Positions 49,802 to 58,226 of a stretch of 64,000 nt of DNA are shown piece after piece (the stretch's first letter is position 1; the number at the start of each line of letters is the position of its first letter). The stretch spans positions 1,364,001-1,428,000 of the forward strand of contig NZ_JAUSZM010000003.1 of assembly GCF_030817655.1 (NCBI RefSeq), in the 5' to 3' direction. The notes beneath the pieces were generated by a model that searched no databases, was not told where the DNA came from, and saw only the letters and a program-made list of their open reading frames with translations. Origin of the DNA: Streptomyces sp. V4I2 (lineage in GTDB: Bacteria; Actinomycetota; Actinomycetes; Streptomycetales; Streptomycetaceae). Both the position numbers and the translations under genes were made by a program.

Positions 49802-49931
49802 GATAGCCGCTCACCTGCTGTGCTCCGCCCAATGCTCCCCGCTTGCCCCCTTGCGCTCGCTTGCGCGCCCGCGTCGCCCGGGCATTCCTTGACCGACCGT
49901 CGAGCACCGACCGTCGAGCGGGGAGGTGGGC

Positions 49932-50489
49932 GTGCACGGACCGGCTTCGCCCGGCTGGCTGCTGGTGGCGCTGTGTGCGGCGGCCGGGGCGTACTGCCTG
50001 CTGCGGATGCGCAGCACCGTCGAGGAACAGCGCCGGGCCGCGGGCGGCGAGGCGCTGATGGGCTTCGGCATGGCCGCGATGGCCGTGCCCGCCACGGCGT
50101 TCACACCCCCGTCCTGGGCCTGGCCCGCCTACGCGGTCGTGTTCGGCGCGGCGGCGCTGCACGCCCTGTGGGCGGCCCGGGCGGGCGCCCACCATCTGCA
50201 CCACCTCGTGGGGGCCTCGGCCATGGTCTACATGGCGGTGGTCATGGCCGCCTCCCCCGGACACCACGCCGCATCCGGCGGCGCCGGGATCCCGCCGCTG
50301 ACGGGGGCGCTCCTCCTCTACTTCACCGCCTATGTGCTGCTGTCCGGCGTACGCCTGGTCCCCGGCCCCGTCCCCGTCCCCGTCACCGCCGGCGGTGCGG
50401 CCGGGGCGTGGCGCGACCGGCCGGAGCTCGCGCGGGCGTGCCGGCTGTCGATGGGGATCGGGATGGTGGCGATGCTGCTGACGCTCTGA
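49932..50489 (+). CDS. DUF5134 membrane protein
   Basis: A 185-residue protein with about five hydrophobic helices. GWLLVALCAAAGAYCLLRMR opens it, GGEALMGFGMAAMAVPATAF is the family core, and HHLHHLVGASAMVYMAVVMA gives a run of His before a helix, possibly metal-binding. It matches the DUF5134 family, often beside M56 peptidase genes in Streptomyces and so perhaps part of a copper or envelope-stress unit; function unknown. GTG at 49932 follows GGGGAGG. A decayed M56 gene follows directly. Confidence 0.8.
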   Translation: MHGPASPGWLLVALCAAAGAYCLLRMRSTVEEQRRAAGGEALMGFGMAAMAVPATAFTPPSWAWPAYAVVFGAAALHALWAARAGAHHLHHLVGASAMVYMAVVMAASPGHHAASGGAGIPPLTGALLLYFTAYVLLSGVRLVPGPVPVPVTAGGAAGAWRDRPELARACRLSMGIGMVAMLLTL

Positions 50490-50536
50490 CGCGGGTGGCG
50501 CCGCGACGCCGGCCGCGCGGACCGTCGTACGCGCTC

Positions 50537-51395
50537 ATGATGCTCCCCGCGGCACTGTTGCTGCTCGGCGCCCTGACCGCCGTCGTCGCTCCCCGGCTGC
50601 CGGCCCGGGCCGACTGGGCGGACCGTGAACCGGTGCCGGCGCTGTGGGTGTGGTTGGGGGGCCCTGGGGGAGCGTGGTGGCGGCCGTGCTGCTGAGGCGT
50701 ACACGCTCGGTACGGCCGAACCGTGGGCCGCCGCGACCGCGGTGGCGCTCGCCTGCGGCGGGGTGTGGAGCGCGGCAATGCTGGTCCGGGAAGTCGTACG
50801 GGCGCGTGCCCGCCGTCGGCTGTGCCAGGCCGAACTCCTGCTTCGGGCCCCGTTGTGGTCCGTCGAGGAGGCCGCCGGCGGTCGGCTCGTCGTCCTTGAG
50901 GGTGAGCGGCCCGACGCCTGGTGTCTGGGGAGCGCGGCGCCGCGGCTCGTCATCACCACGGCCGCGCTGCGCCGCCTGAAGGGCCGGCGGCTGGACGCCC
51001 TCGTCGCCCACGAGGAGGGTCATGCGCAGGCCCGGCACGACTGGCTGCTGCACTGCTCGGCCGCGCTGACGGGCGGGTTCCCGCAGGTGCCGGTCTTCGC
51101 CGCGTTCCGGGACGAGATGCACCGGCTGGTCGAGCTCGCCGCCGACGACATGGCCTCCCGCCGCTTCGGCCGGCTGACCACCGCGCTCGCCCTGGTCGGG
51201 CTCGACGAGGACCGGGGAGTGTTCGGCCCCTGCCCGGCCCCGCAGGCGCAGGTGCCGCAGCGGGTCCACCGGCTGCTCGCGTCCCCGGACCGGTTCACGG
51301 CGGCCCGTCGGCTGCGGCTGACGGCGGCGGCCGCGCTGGTGCCGGTCGCGCCGGTGCCGCCGGCGTTCGTACCGGGGTCGCGGGCACTGGGATGT
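50537..51395 (+). pseudogene. M56-family (BlaR1/MecR1-like) membrane metalloprotease, degraded
   Basis: Pieces of one gene lie in three frames. ATG 50537 starts MMLPAALLLLGALTAVVAPR up to about 50657; a short piece SVVAAVLL follows in the next frame (about 50673-50696); from about 50700 the third frame reads AYTLGTAEPWAAATAVALAC and runs through the zinc motif LVAHEEGHAQARHDW and LVELAADDMASRRFGRLTTA. About 40-60 residues of the second helix region are missing. The frame also runs past the expected C-terminus (FVPGSRALG) because the usual stop is replaced by TGT. Non-functional; neighbours DUF5134 and PAP2 remain intact. Confidence 0.75.
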
Positions 51396-51462
51396 GGTGC
51401 CCGAAAGGGCGGGCGGGACGTGGGATTGGCTTCGTGCCCCACGGTTCGGCGAGGATCGCAGC

Positions 51463-52134
51463 ATGCACACTCCGCCCGTCGAATCCCCGCCCCGCCCGCC
51501 GGCGTACCGCGGCGCCGCCCGCGCCGCGGGCATCCTCGCGCTGTGCTCGGCGCTGCTGATCGCTCTGGTCGCCGCCGAGTGGCATCCCCTGTCCACCCTG
51601 GACGGCGACATCGCCGACACCACTCACCGCTGGGCGGTGGACGACCCGGACGTCACCCAGACGTCCCGCATCCTGACGGACTGGGTCTGGGACCCGTGGA
51701 CGATGCGCATCCTGTGCGCGGTCGTGGTCGTGTGGCTGGTGTGGCGGCATGCGGCCTGGTGGACGGCCGGATGGCTGGCGGTGACCGCCGCGCTGGGCAC
51801 AGTGCTGCAGCAGGGTCTCAAGGCCGTGGTCGGGCGCCCGCGGCCCGTCTGGCCCGACCCCGTCGACTCCGCCCACTACGCCGCCTTCCCCTCCGGCCAC
51901 GCCCTGACCGCCACGGTCGTGCTGGGCCTCCTCCTGTGGCTGCTGCACCACCACGGCGCCGACCGGATCCTGTGGCGTGCGGCCGTCACCGTGGCCGTGA
52001 TCTCCGTCGTCGGCGTCGGCCTGACCCGCGTGTGGCTGGGCGTCCACTGGCCCTCGGACGTGATCGGCGGCTGGCTGCTGGGCGCGATGGTCGTGGCCCT
52101 GGCGGTGACGGTCCACCAGCGGCACCGCCGGTGA
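51463..52134 (+). CDS. PAP2-superfamily phosphatase
   Basis: A 223-residue membrane phosphatase with about five helices. The three signature motifs are present: KAVVGRPRPVW (KxxxxxxRP), AFPSGHALTATVV (PSGH) and TRVWLGVHWPSDVIGG (RxxxxxHxxxD). Such enzymes remove phosphate from isoprenoid diphosphates or phosphatidic acid at the outer face. ATG 51463 lies inside the overrun of the broken M56 frame. Monocistronic. Confidence 0.92.
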   Translation: MHTPPVESPPRPPAYRGAARAAGILALCSALLIALVAAEWHPLSTLDGDIADTTHRWAVDDPDVTQTSRILTDWVWDPWTMRILCAVVVVWLVWRHAAWWTAGWLAVTAALGTVLQQGLKAVVGRPRPVWPDPVDSAHYAAFPSGHALTATVVLGLLLWLLHHHGADRILWRAAVTVAVISVVGVGLTRVWLGVHWPSDVIGGWLLGAMVVALAVTVHQRHRR

Positions 52135-52181
52135 CGGCCCACCCCGGCCGGCCTGCGACATCGTCCCCCTAAGATCGCCTC

Positions 52182-52874
52182 ATGGCTGCCGTGCTGTTCG
52201 ACTTCTCCGGAACCCTCTTCCGTATCGAGTCCACCGAGACCTGGCTGCGAGCCGTCCTGACCGAGGCCGAGCTGCCCCTCGCCGAGCCCGAGTTGCTGCG
52301 GATCGCGCATGCTCTGGACAGGGTGGGCGCGCTGCCCGGCGGAACCCACCCCGTCGAACAGATCCCTGACGAGCTCGCCCACGTCTGGGAGATCCGCGAC
52401 AAGAGCGCCGAGCTGCACCGGGCCGCGTACACCGGTGTCGCCCGCCAAGTACCGCTCCCGGATCCCGCGTTGTACGACGCGCTGTACGACCGGCACATGT
52501 CCCCGGTCGCCTGGGCGCCCTACCCCGACGCCGCCGTGGTACTGCGGACGCTGCGCGAGCGCGGGATCGGCGTCGGCGTGGTCAGCAACATCGGATGGGA
52601 TCTGCGACCGGTGTTCCGCGAGCACGGCCTCGACTCCTGCGTCGACACGTACGTCCTGTCGTACGAACACGGCATCCAGAAGCCGGACCCCCGGCTGTTC
52701 GCGACCGCCTGCGCCGCACTCGGCGTCGAGCCGCCCGACGCCGTCATGGTCGGTGACGACCGGCGGGCGGACGGCGGCGCAGCGGCCCTGGGCTGCCGGG
52801 TGCACTTCGTGGACCATCTGCCGGTGGCAGAGCGGCCGGACGGGCTGCGGCCGGTGCTGGATCTGGTGGGCTGA
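52182..52874 (+). CDS. HAD-superfamily hydrolase
   Basis: A 230-residue HAD phosphatase-like enzyme. Motif I is VLFDFSGTLFRIES, where Ser replaces the usual second Asp (DxSGT) as in some members. The helical cap lies at about residues 20-110. Motif II is VGVVSNIGWD, motif III the Lys in HGIQKPDPRLF and motif IV MVGDDRRADGGAA. The Asp-to-Ser change removes the general acid/base of classical phosphatases, so dehalogenase-like or slower phosphatase activity is possible. Substrate unknown. Confidence 0.88.
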   Translation: MAAVLFDFSGTLFRIESTETWLRAVLTEAELPLAEPELLRIAHALDRVGALPGGTHPVEQIPDELAHVWEIRDKSAELHRAAYTGVARQVPLPDPALYDALYDRHMSPVAWAPYPDAAVVLRTLRERGIGVGVVSNIGWDLRPVFREHGLDSCVDTYVLSYEHGIQKPDPRLFATACAALGVEPPDAVMVGDDRRADGGAAALGCRVHFVDHLPVAERPDGLRPVLDLVG

Positions 52875-52977
52875 GCCCGTATCGGACGTGCGCGACCGTC
52901 CTGGACGATCCCCCGCGTCGCCCAGGACGGCAGCAGCCCCGACCAGGCCCTTTCGGGGGCCGGCCCGGACGCCTGAG

Positions 52978-52996
52978 TATAGTTGGCTGATAGCCA
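52978..52996 (+). promoter_or_regulatory. Promoter -10 and operator of the TetR gene
   Basis: TATAGT (52978-52983) is a near-consensus -10, directly followed by TGGCT-GAT-AGCCA (52984-52996), a perfect 5+5 inverted repeat covering the expected transcription start, 21 bases before the ATG. Fits autorepression by TetR. No good -35 is seen upstream. Confidence 0.55.
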
Positions 52997-53016
52997 GTCA
53001 ACGCAGGAGTTACAGC

Positions 53017-53715
53017 ATGTCCCCGCGCAGCGCCTCGGTCAATGAAGAGTTGCGCCGGCGTTCCCGGGAACGGCTTCTGCAGGCGGCGGTCGAGCTGGTC
53101 AGCGAGCGCGGATACGAGGCGACGACCCTCGGCGACATCGCGGACAGAGCCGGCTCGGCGCGCGGTCTGGTGTCGTACTACTTCCCCGGCAAGCGCAGAC
53201 TCGTGCAGTCCGCCGTGCACCGGCTCATGCACCGCACGCTGGAGGAGGCGCTGGAGCGCGAGCCGCGTACCGAGGACGGCCGGGAGCGGATGGCCCGGGC
53301 CATCGACGCGATCCTGGGTCTGGCGCGGGATCAGCCCGTGCTGATGCGCCAGCACATGGCCGGGATCCTGCAGGCCGAGGGTTTCGTGCAGTGCCCGGAG
53401 CAGCAGCGCCTGGCCCAGCTGCTGCGGGAGACGGTCGCCCGCCACGGCTGCGAGGATGTCGACGCGGACTACGCCATGCTGCGCGCCCTGCTGATGGGCG
53501 CGGTCTTCGCGGCCCTGGTGCCGGGGATGCCGATGTCCGTGCCGGTGCTGCGGGCCGAGTTGTTCGAGCGGTACCGGCTCGACTGGGAGCTGGGGGTTCC
53601 GCCGGACGCCGAGGCGGCGTCCGGCGGGACGTGCGACACGGATCTGTCACGGTTCTTCGCCACCGGGACCGCACCGGAGTGCGGTCCCGGGCCGCGTACG
53701 GCTCAGTCGAAGTAG
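53017..53715 (+). CDS. TetR-family regulator
   Basis: A 232-residue regulator: HTH in RRRSRERLLQAAVELVSERG, YEATTLGDIADRAGSARGLV and SYYFPGKRRLVQSAVHRLMH, then an all-helical ligand domain with RQHMAGILQAEGFVQCPEQQ in the middle. ATG 53017 has AGGAG 9 bases upstream. The only near target with an open promoter is itself; the HAD gene lies upstream in the same direction. The C-terminal tail (from about ASGGTCDTD) is disordered, and its last 13 bases overlap the convergent LVIVD gene. Confidence 0.9.
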   Translation: MSPRSASVNEELRRRSRERLLQAAVELVSERGYEATTLGDIADRAGSARGLVSYYFPGKRRLVQSAVHRLMHRTLEEALEREPRTEDGRERMARAIDAILGLARDQPVLMRQHMAGILQAEGFVQCPEQQRLAQLLRETVARHGCEDVDADYAMLRALLMGAVFAALVPGMPMSVPVLRAELFERYRLDWELGVPPDAEAASGGTCDTDLSRFFATGTAPECGPGPRTAQSK

Positions 53716-55205
53716 TCCGGCTGCGTCTGGACGTTGAGTTCGCCCAGGCGCACCCACTTCGCCGGGTCGGTGCGCCGGTCGTTGAGCTTCAGTACGTCGA
53801 AGCCCTTGGCGATGTCGTTCGAGTAAATGTAGCCGTTGTAGTAGTACGCCGACCAGGATCCGGCCGTCGTGAGCCGCTCCGGGTTCACCGGGCCGCGCTC
53901 GAAGTAGGCGATCTCCTTCGGGCGGGCGGAGTCGGTGAAGTCCCAGACGGAGATGCCGCCCTGGTACCAGGCCTGGACCATGATGTCCTTGCCCTTGACC
54001 GGGATCAGCGACCCGTTGTGGGCCACGCAGACCTCCACGGCCGCCTGGTGGCGGGGGATCTTGAAGTAGCTGCGGAAGACGAGCTTGCGGTGGTCGCCCT
54101 TGCCGACGATGTCGTAGATGCCGTCGGCACCCTTGTTCGGGCCGATCTCCGCGTTGCAGGTGGCCGCACCGCCGCCGCCCAGCTCGTCGGTGAAGACGAC
54201 CTTGTTGGCCTTCTGGTTGAAGGTCGCCGAGTGCCAGAACGCGAAGTTCACGTTGTCCTGCACCCGGTCGATGATCTTCGGGTTCTCCGGGTCCTCGATG
54301 GAGAAGAGGATGCCGTCGCCCATGCAGGCGCCCGCGGCGAGGTCCTTCGAGGGCAGCACGGTGATGTCGTGGCAGCCGGTGGTCTTGGAGACACCCGGGT
54401 TGGTGGGCGCACCGGGGTTGCCGCCGCCGTCCGGACCCTCACCGGGGAAGAGCACCGGGAAGCTGACGATCGCCGCCTTCTCGGGGGCGCTGCGCGGCAC
54501 CTTGATGACGGAGATGCCGTCGTGCGGCGGCTGGCAGTCCGGGTAGGTGGCGTTCGGCGAGTACGAGGAGACGTAGATGTAGACGTTCTTCCGCTCGGGC
54601 ACCAGCGTGTTGGTGTGCGAGCCGCAGGCGGTCTCGACGGCGGCGACGTACTTGGGGTTCTTCTTGTCGCTGATGTCGAAGACCTTCATGCCCTCCCACG
54701 AGGACTTCTCGGTCACGGGCTGGGTGGTGCTGCTGCAACTGCTGTCGCTGCGCGAGGAGTCGGTCGACAGGAAGAGCAGGTTGCCGGAGACGGAGATGTC
54801 GTTCTGCGAGCCGGGACACAGGACCTGGGAGACGGTCTTGGGCGCCTTCGGGTTGCTGATGTCGAAGATGCGGAAGCCGTCGTAGTTGCCGGAGAAGGCG
54901 TACTTCCCCTGGAAGGCCAGGTCCGAATTGGTGCCGGGCAGGACGTCCTTGGGGATGTTGACAAGGTGTTCGATGTTGGCCGAGTGGACGATCTCGTCCT
55001 GGCCGGGTATCTCGCCCTCGGCGATCGACGCGCGGACCTCGGCCTCGTCGCTCCTGGACACCTCCTCGCTCGTGGCCGGAGCGTCCCCCGGGTCGGGGGT
55101 CGCGGCCGCCGGTCCGGCCGTCAGCAGAGCCGCCAGGAGGCCCGCCGCTGTGGCGGCAACTCCCAGGCGTCTGTATCGCGTTCGGGGTTCTTTCAACAGG
55201 ATCAC
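53703..55205 (-). CDS. Secreted LVIVD-repeat beta-propeller protein
   Basis: A 500-residue exported protein. Basic start, then GVAATAAGLLAALLTAGPAAA as signal peptide. The mature part has repeated propeller blades of the form FRIFDISNPKAPKTVSQVLC, MKVFDISDKKNPKYVAAVET and LFSIEDPENPKIIDRVQD, i.e. LVIVD repeats, plus the ISVWDFTDSARPKEIAYFER blade near the end. Aspartates and several Cys suggest a stabilised extracellular propeller. Function in the family is not settled. GTG 55205 follows GGGAGGAA. Divergent from the DUF305 lipoprotein; both are exported. Confidence 0.88.
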   Translation of the reverse strand: MILLKEPRTRYRRLGVAATAAGLLAALLTAGPAAATPDPGDAPATSEEVSRSDEAEVRASIAEGEIPGQDEIVHSANIEHLVNIPKDVLPGTNSDLAFQGKYAFSGNYDGFRIFDISNPKAPKTVSQVLCPGSQNDISVSGNLLFLSTDSSRSDSSCSSTTQPVTEKSSWEGMKVFDISDKKNPKYVAAVETACGSHTNTLVPERKNVYIYVSSYSPNATYPDCQPPHDGISVIKVPRSAPEKAAIVSFPVLFPGEGPDGGGNPGAPTNPGVSKTTGCHDITVLPSKDLAAGACMGDGILFSIEDPENPKIIDRVQDNVNFAFWHSATFNQKANKVVFTDELGGGGAATCNAEIGPNKGADGIYDIVGKGDHRKLVFRSYFKIPRHQAAVEVCVAHNGSLIPVKGKDIMVQAWYQGGISVWDFTDSARPKEIAYFERGPVNPERLTTAGSWSAYYYNGYIYSNDIAKGFDVLKLNDRRTDPAKWVRLGELNVQTQPDYFD

Positions 55206-55397
55206 TGCTTCCTCCCTAGTGCCGTTCGTGGGGGAACGGATCACGCACCCCCGAAGTATCGTCTTCACCATGCACATATCAACAGGGGGCAACGAACACG
55301 TAATAAAGGTTTTTGATCAGTTGCGCACGGAAGCGTGCTAGGACGGTCTTCGACACTCACGAGGTGTCCCCCACCCCGCCTGCCACAGGAGGTCGTT

Positions 55398-56051
55398 GTG
55401 CCCTTCCGTCGTGCGTACCGCGCACCCCTCGCCGCGGCCTCACTGGCCGCCCTGGCCGTACTCGCCCTCGGGGGCTGCGACTCCGGGTCGGAGGCCAAGT
55501 CGGCCTCGGCGACCGGGCCTTCGGTGCTCGTGCCCGGCAAGCCCGGTGAGGCGAACCGGACGATGTCCGCCGAGGACGCGGCACAGCAGCGCACCGACGA
55601 CGACACTCCCAACTCGGCCGACGTCTCCTACGCGCGGATGATGATCGAACACCACACGCAGGCCCTGGAGATGACCGAACTGGTCCCGGACCGCGCCGGG
55701 TCGTCGAAGCTCGAGAAACTGGCCGAGAGGATCGGCGCCGCCCAGGGGCCGGAGATCGACAGCATGGAGGCCTGGCTGTCGGAGCACGGCGAGGACGAGA
55801 AGGGCGACGGCCACGATCACACCTCGATGCCCGGCATGGCGACCGAGGCACAGCTGAAGAAGCTGCGCGCGGCGAAGGGCGAGGCGTTCGACGAGCTCTT
55901 CCTCACCCTGATGATCACGCATCACCAAGGGGCGATCACGATGGCCACGGAGGTGAAGGCACAGGGCAACAACATCCGGGTCGAGGAGATGGCCGACGAC
56001 GTGGTGGCTCAGCAGACCAGCGAGATCGCGCGGATGCGGGACATGCAGTGA
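55398..56051 (+). CDS. DUF305 lipoprotein
   Basis: A 217-residue lipoprotein: signal with lipobox LALGGCDSG, Ser/Ala linker, then a four-helix DUF305 domain with two HH motifs, VSYARMMIEHHTQALEMTEL and LFLTLMITHHQGAITMATEV, and a His/Asp-rich loop (GDGHDHTSMPGM) between. The ferritin-like HH pairs and the His/Met loop point to metal binding, probably copper, by analogy with copper-linked DUF305 proteins. GTG 55398 follows CAGGAGG. Divergent from the LVIVD gene across 192 bases. Confidence 0.9.
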   Translation: MPFRRAYRAPLAAASLAALAVLALGGCDSGSEAKSASATGPSVLVPGKPGEANRTMSAEDAAQQRTDDDTPNSADVSYARMMIEHHTQALEMTELVPDRAGSSKLEKLAERIGAAQGPEIDSMEAWLSEHGEDEKGDGHDHTSMPGMATEAQLKKLRAAKGEAFDELFLTLMITHHQGAITMATEVKAQGNNIRVEEMADDVVAQQTSEIARMRDMQ

Positions 56052-56083
56052 CCCAATAGTCGGTCACCACCCAACAGGACCGT

Positions 56084-56596
56084 TCAGCGCCGCGCGTGAC
56101 GTGGCGTCAGGTAGCCCGCGTCACGCGCCTGGGCGATCAGCCGCAGCGACTTGCGTCGGCTGTGCCCGGTCGCGCACATCACCGCCAGCACGGGGTCGAC
56201 GCCCTCCTCCTGGGCCGCCCGGTACTCCTGTGCGACGAGCCACCGCCCCTCGATGCCCCGCGGCCACGCGGGGCGGGCGCGGCGCGGCCCGGCCACCTCG
56301 GGGCCGGGCTCGGGCCCGAGTCCCGAGGCCTCGGCGAGCGGACCCTCGATCCAGTCAGCGAGCACGGCCAGGTCGTCCAGGGACAGCGCCGGCTGGGCCC
56401 GGACGTCCTCCAGTGAGACACACCCCTCGGCCACCACGGCGAGCACGTCGACCCGGGCGCCGTCGCCGAACTCCAGCCGGACGTCGAACCACGAGGTCGC
56501 GTTGCCGCCCTCCCGCACTTCCCACGCGGGCCACACGGACACCGTGCCATCCGTCGGACAGCGATCGGAAAGATTGAGAAAGGATGCTTCTAGCAC
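56084..56596 (-). CDS. DUF6214-like conserved protein
   Basis: A protein of up to 170 residues. Core: WFDVRLEFGDGARVDVLAVV, LSLDDLAVLADWIEGPLAEA, RGIEGRWLVAQEYRAAQEEG, then VLAVMCATGHSRRKSLRLIA, which looks like a small helix-turn-helix-type pair at the C-terminus. I recall this pattern as DUF6214 in Streptomyces; function unknown. The start is uncertain (56596 gives MLEASFLN; a GTG near VSVWPAWEV is also possible). The C-terminal helix pair suggests DNA binding, but there is no further support. Confidence 0.65.
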   Translation of the reverse strand: MLEASFLNLSDRCPTDGTVSVWPAWEVREGGNATSWFDVRLEFGDGARVDVLAVVAEGCVSLEDVRAQPALSLDDLAVLADWIEGPLAEASGLGPEPGPEVAGPRRARPAWPRGIEGRWLVAQEYRAAQEEGVDPVLAVMCATGHSRRKSLRLIAQARDAGYLTPRHARR

Positions 56597-56751
56597 ACAC
56601 GCAACGTAACCGCATGATCACACTCCATAAAAACGGACACGCGTGCCCGTCCTGCGCACAGCACCCTGTCAGCGGAGCGGCGGCGGTGCGATGCTGGAGG
56701 TGACAGCGTTCTCCCGTCGACCCCTCGGGTCCCCCGGTGAGGAGTTCCGCC

Positions 56752-58098
56752 GTGCTGCATGTCGCCGTCGTCGGCTCCGGGCCCAGCGGGTGCTACGCCG
56801 CCCAGAGCCTCGTCCAGCAGGACGCCCAGGTGCGTGTCGACGTCCTGGACCGGCTGCCCTGCCCGTACGGCCTGGTGCGGTACGGCGTGGCGCCGGACCA
56901 CGAGAAGATCAAGTCGCTGCAGAACAATCTGCGCACGGTCCTGGAGCACGAACGGGTGCGCTTCCTCGGAGGGATTCAGATCGGCCCCCAAGGCGTGTCC
57001 GCCGCGCGGCTGCGGGAGCTCTACCACGCCGTCGTGTACTGCGTGGGCGCCGCCACCGACCGGCACCTCGGGATCCCGGGCGAGGACCTGCCGGGCAGCT
57101 GGTCGGCGACGGAGTTCGTGTCCTGGTACAGCGCGCATCCCGACTCCGCCGCCGACGGCTTCGTGGTCGGCGCCCGGTCGGCGGTGGTCATCGGCGTGGG
57201 GAACGTCGCCGTGGACGTCACCCGGATGCTGGCACGAGGCCTCGCGGAACTGAGCCCCACCGACATGCCCCAGACGGCCCTCACCGCGCTGGCCGCGAGC
57301 CAGGTGTCCCAGATCCACATGGTGGGGCGGCGCGGCCCCTCGCAGGCCCGGTTCACCACCAAGGAACTGCGCGAGCTGGGTGCCCTGCCGGGCACCGAAG
57401 TCGCCGTGGACCCGGCGGAGCTGGCCCTGGACCCGGCCTACGTCGACCCCTCCGGACTGCCCGCGGCGCAGCGTCGCAACGTGGAGGTGCTGCGCGGCTG
57501 GGCACAGGCCCCGGCAGGAGACCCCGCGCCGCACCGGATTCGGCTGCGGTTCTTCCTGCGCCCCGTCGAACTCCTCGCGGACGGGGGGCGGGTGGGCGCG
57601 GTGCGGTTCGAGCGGACGGCGCCGGACGGGCACGGCGGGGTGGCGGGCACGGGCGTGTTCGAGGAGATCGAGGCCCAGCTGGTGCTGCGTTCGGTGGGCT
57701 ATCGCGGGGTGCCGCTGGAGGGGCTGCCGTTCGACACGGCGAGTGGCACGGTGCCCAATCTCGCCGGCCGGGTGCTGCGCGAGGGCGTGATCGCGCCGGG
57801 CGAGTACGTGGCGGGCTGGATCAAGCGCGGGCCCACGGGCGTGATCGGCACCAACCGTCCGTGCGCCAAGGAGACGGTGACCTCGCTGCTGGCGGACGCC
57901 CCCGCGCTCGTACACAAAGATCTCCCCGAGGACCCGCTCACGGCGCTGCGCGCCGACGGGATCCGGCCCGTCCAGTGGGCGGGGTGGCAGGCGATCGAGC
58001 GGGCCGAGGCGGAGCTCGGGGCCTCGCTCGGGCGGGGCGTGGTGAAGCTGCCGGACTGGGAATCGCTGCTGGCCGCGGCACGATCGGCCGCTCCTTAG
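56752..58098 (+). CDS. FprA-type ferredoxin/adrenodoxin-NADP+ reductase
   Basis: A 448-residue flavoprotein. FAD motif HVAVVGSGPSGCYAAQSLVQ, VDVLDRLPCPYGLVRYGVAP (the CPYGLVRYGVAPDH loop is diagnostic of adrenodoxin-reductase-type enzymes), NADP motif SAVVIGVGNVAVDVTRMLAR, GRRGPSQARFTTKELRELG and the C-terminal WIKRGPTGVIGTNRPCAKET. It moves electrons between NADPH and ferredoxin for cytochromes P450 and other partners. GTG 56752 has GAGGAG 8 bases upstream, better than GTG 56737. No P450 or ferredoxin gene lies nearby. Confidence 0.93.
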   Translation: MLHVAVVGSGPSGCYAAQSLVQQDAQVRVDVLDRLPCPYGLVRYGVAPDHEKIKSLQNNLRTVLEHERVRFLGGIQIGPQGVSAARLRELYHAVVYCVGAATDRHLGIPGEDLPGSWSATEFVSWYSAHPDSAADGFVVGARSAVVIGVGNVAVDVTRMLARGLAELSPTDMPQTALTALAASQVSQIHMVGRRGPSQARFTTKELRELGALPGTEVAVDPAELALDPAYVDPSGLPAAQRRNVEVLRGWAQAPAGDPAPHRIRLRFFLRPVELLADGGRVGAVRFERTAPDGHGGVAGTGVFEEIEAQLVLRSVGYRGVPLEGLPFDTASGTVPNLAGRVLREGVIAPGEYVAGWIKRGPTGVIGTNRPCAKETVTSLLADAPALVHKDLPEDPLTALRADGIRPVQWAGWQAIERAEAELGASLGRGVVKLPDWESLLAAARSAAP

Positions 58099-58226
58099 CG
58101 GCTTCGCGGGCAACCGGGTGGGCATGACACACATCGGCAACAGCACCGAAATCAACAAACTGTTCAAGCCTCGTACGGTCTCGTGCTGTTCGCATGTTCC
58201 CAGCCATCCGCCGCTCTGGAGTGCCC

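Noticed and set aside
53391..55316. A 641-codon plus-strand frame over the LVIVD gene
   Set aside because: Antisense shadow; no start site or domain, while the minus-strand protein has a signal peptide and repeats.
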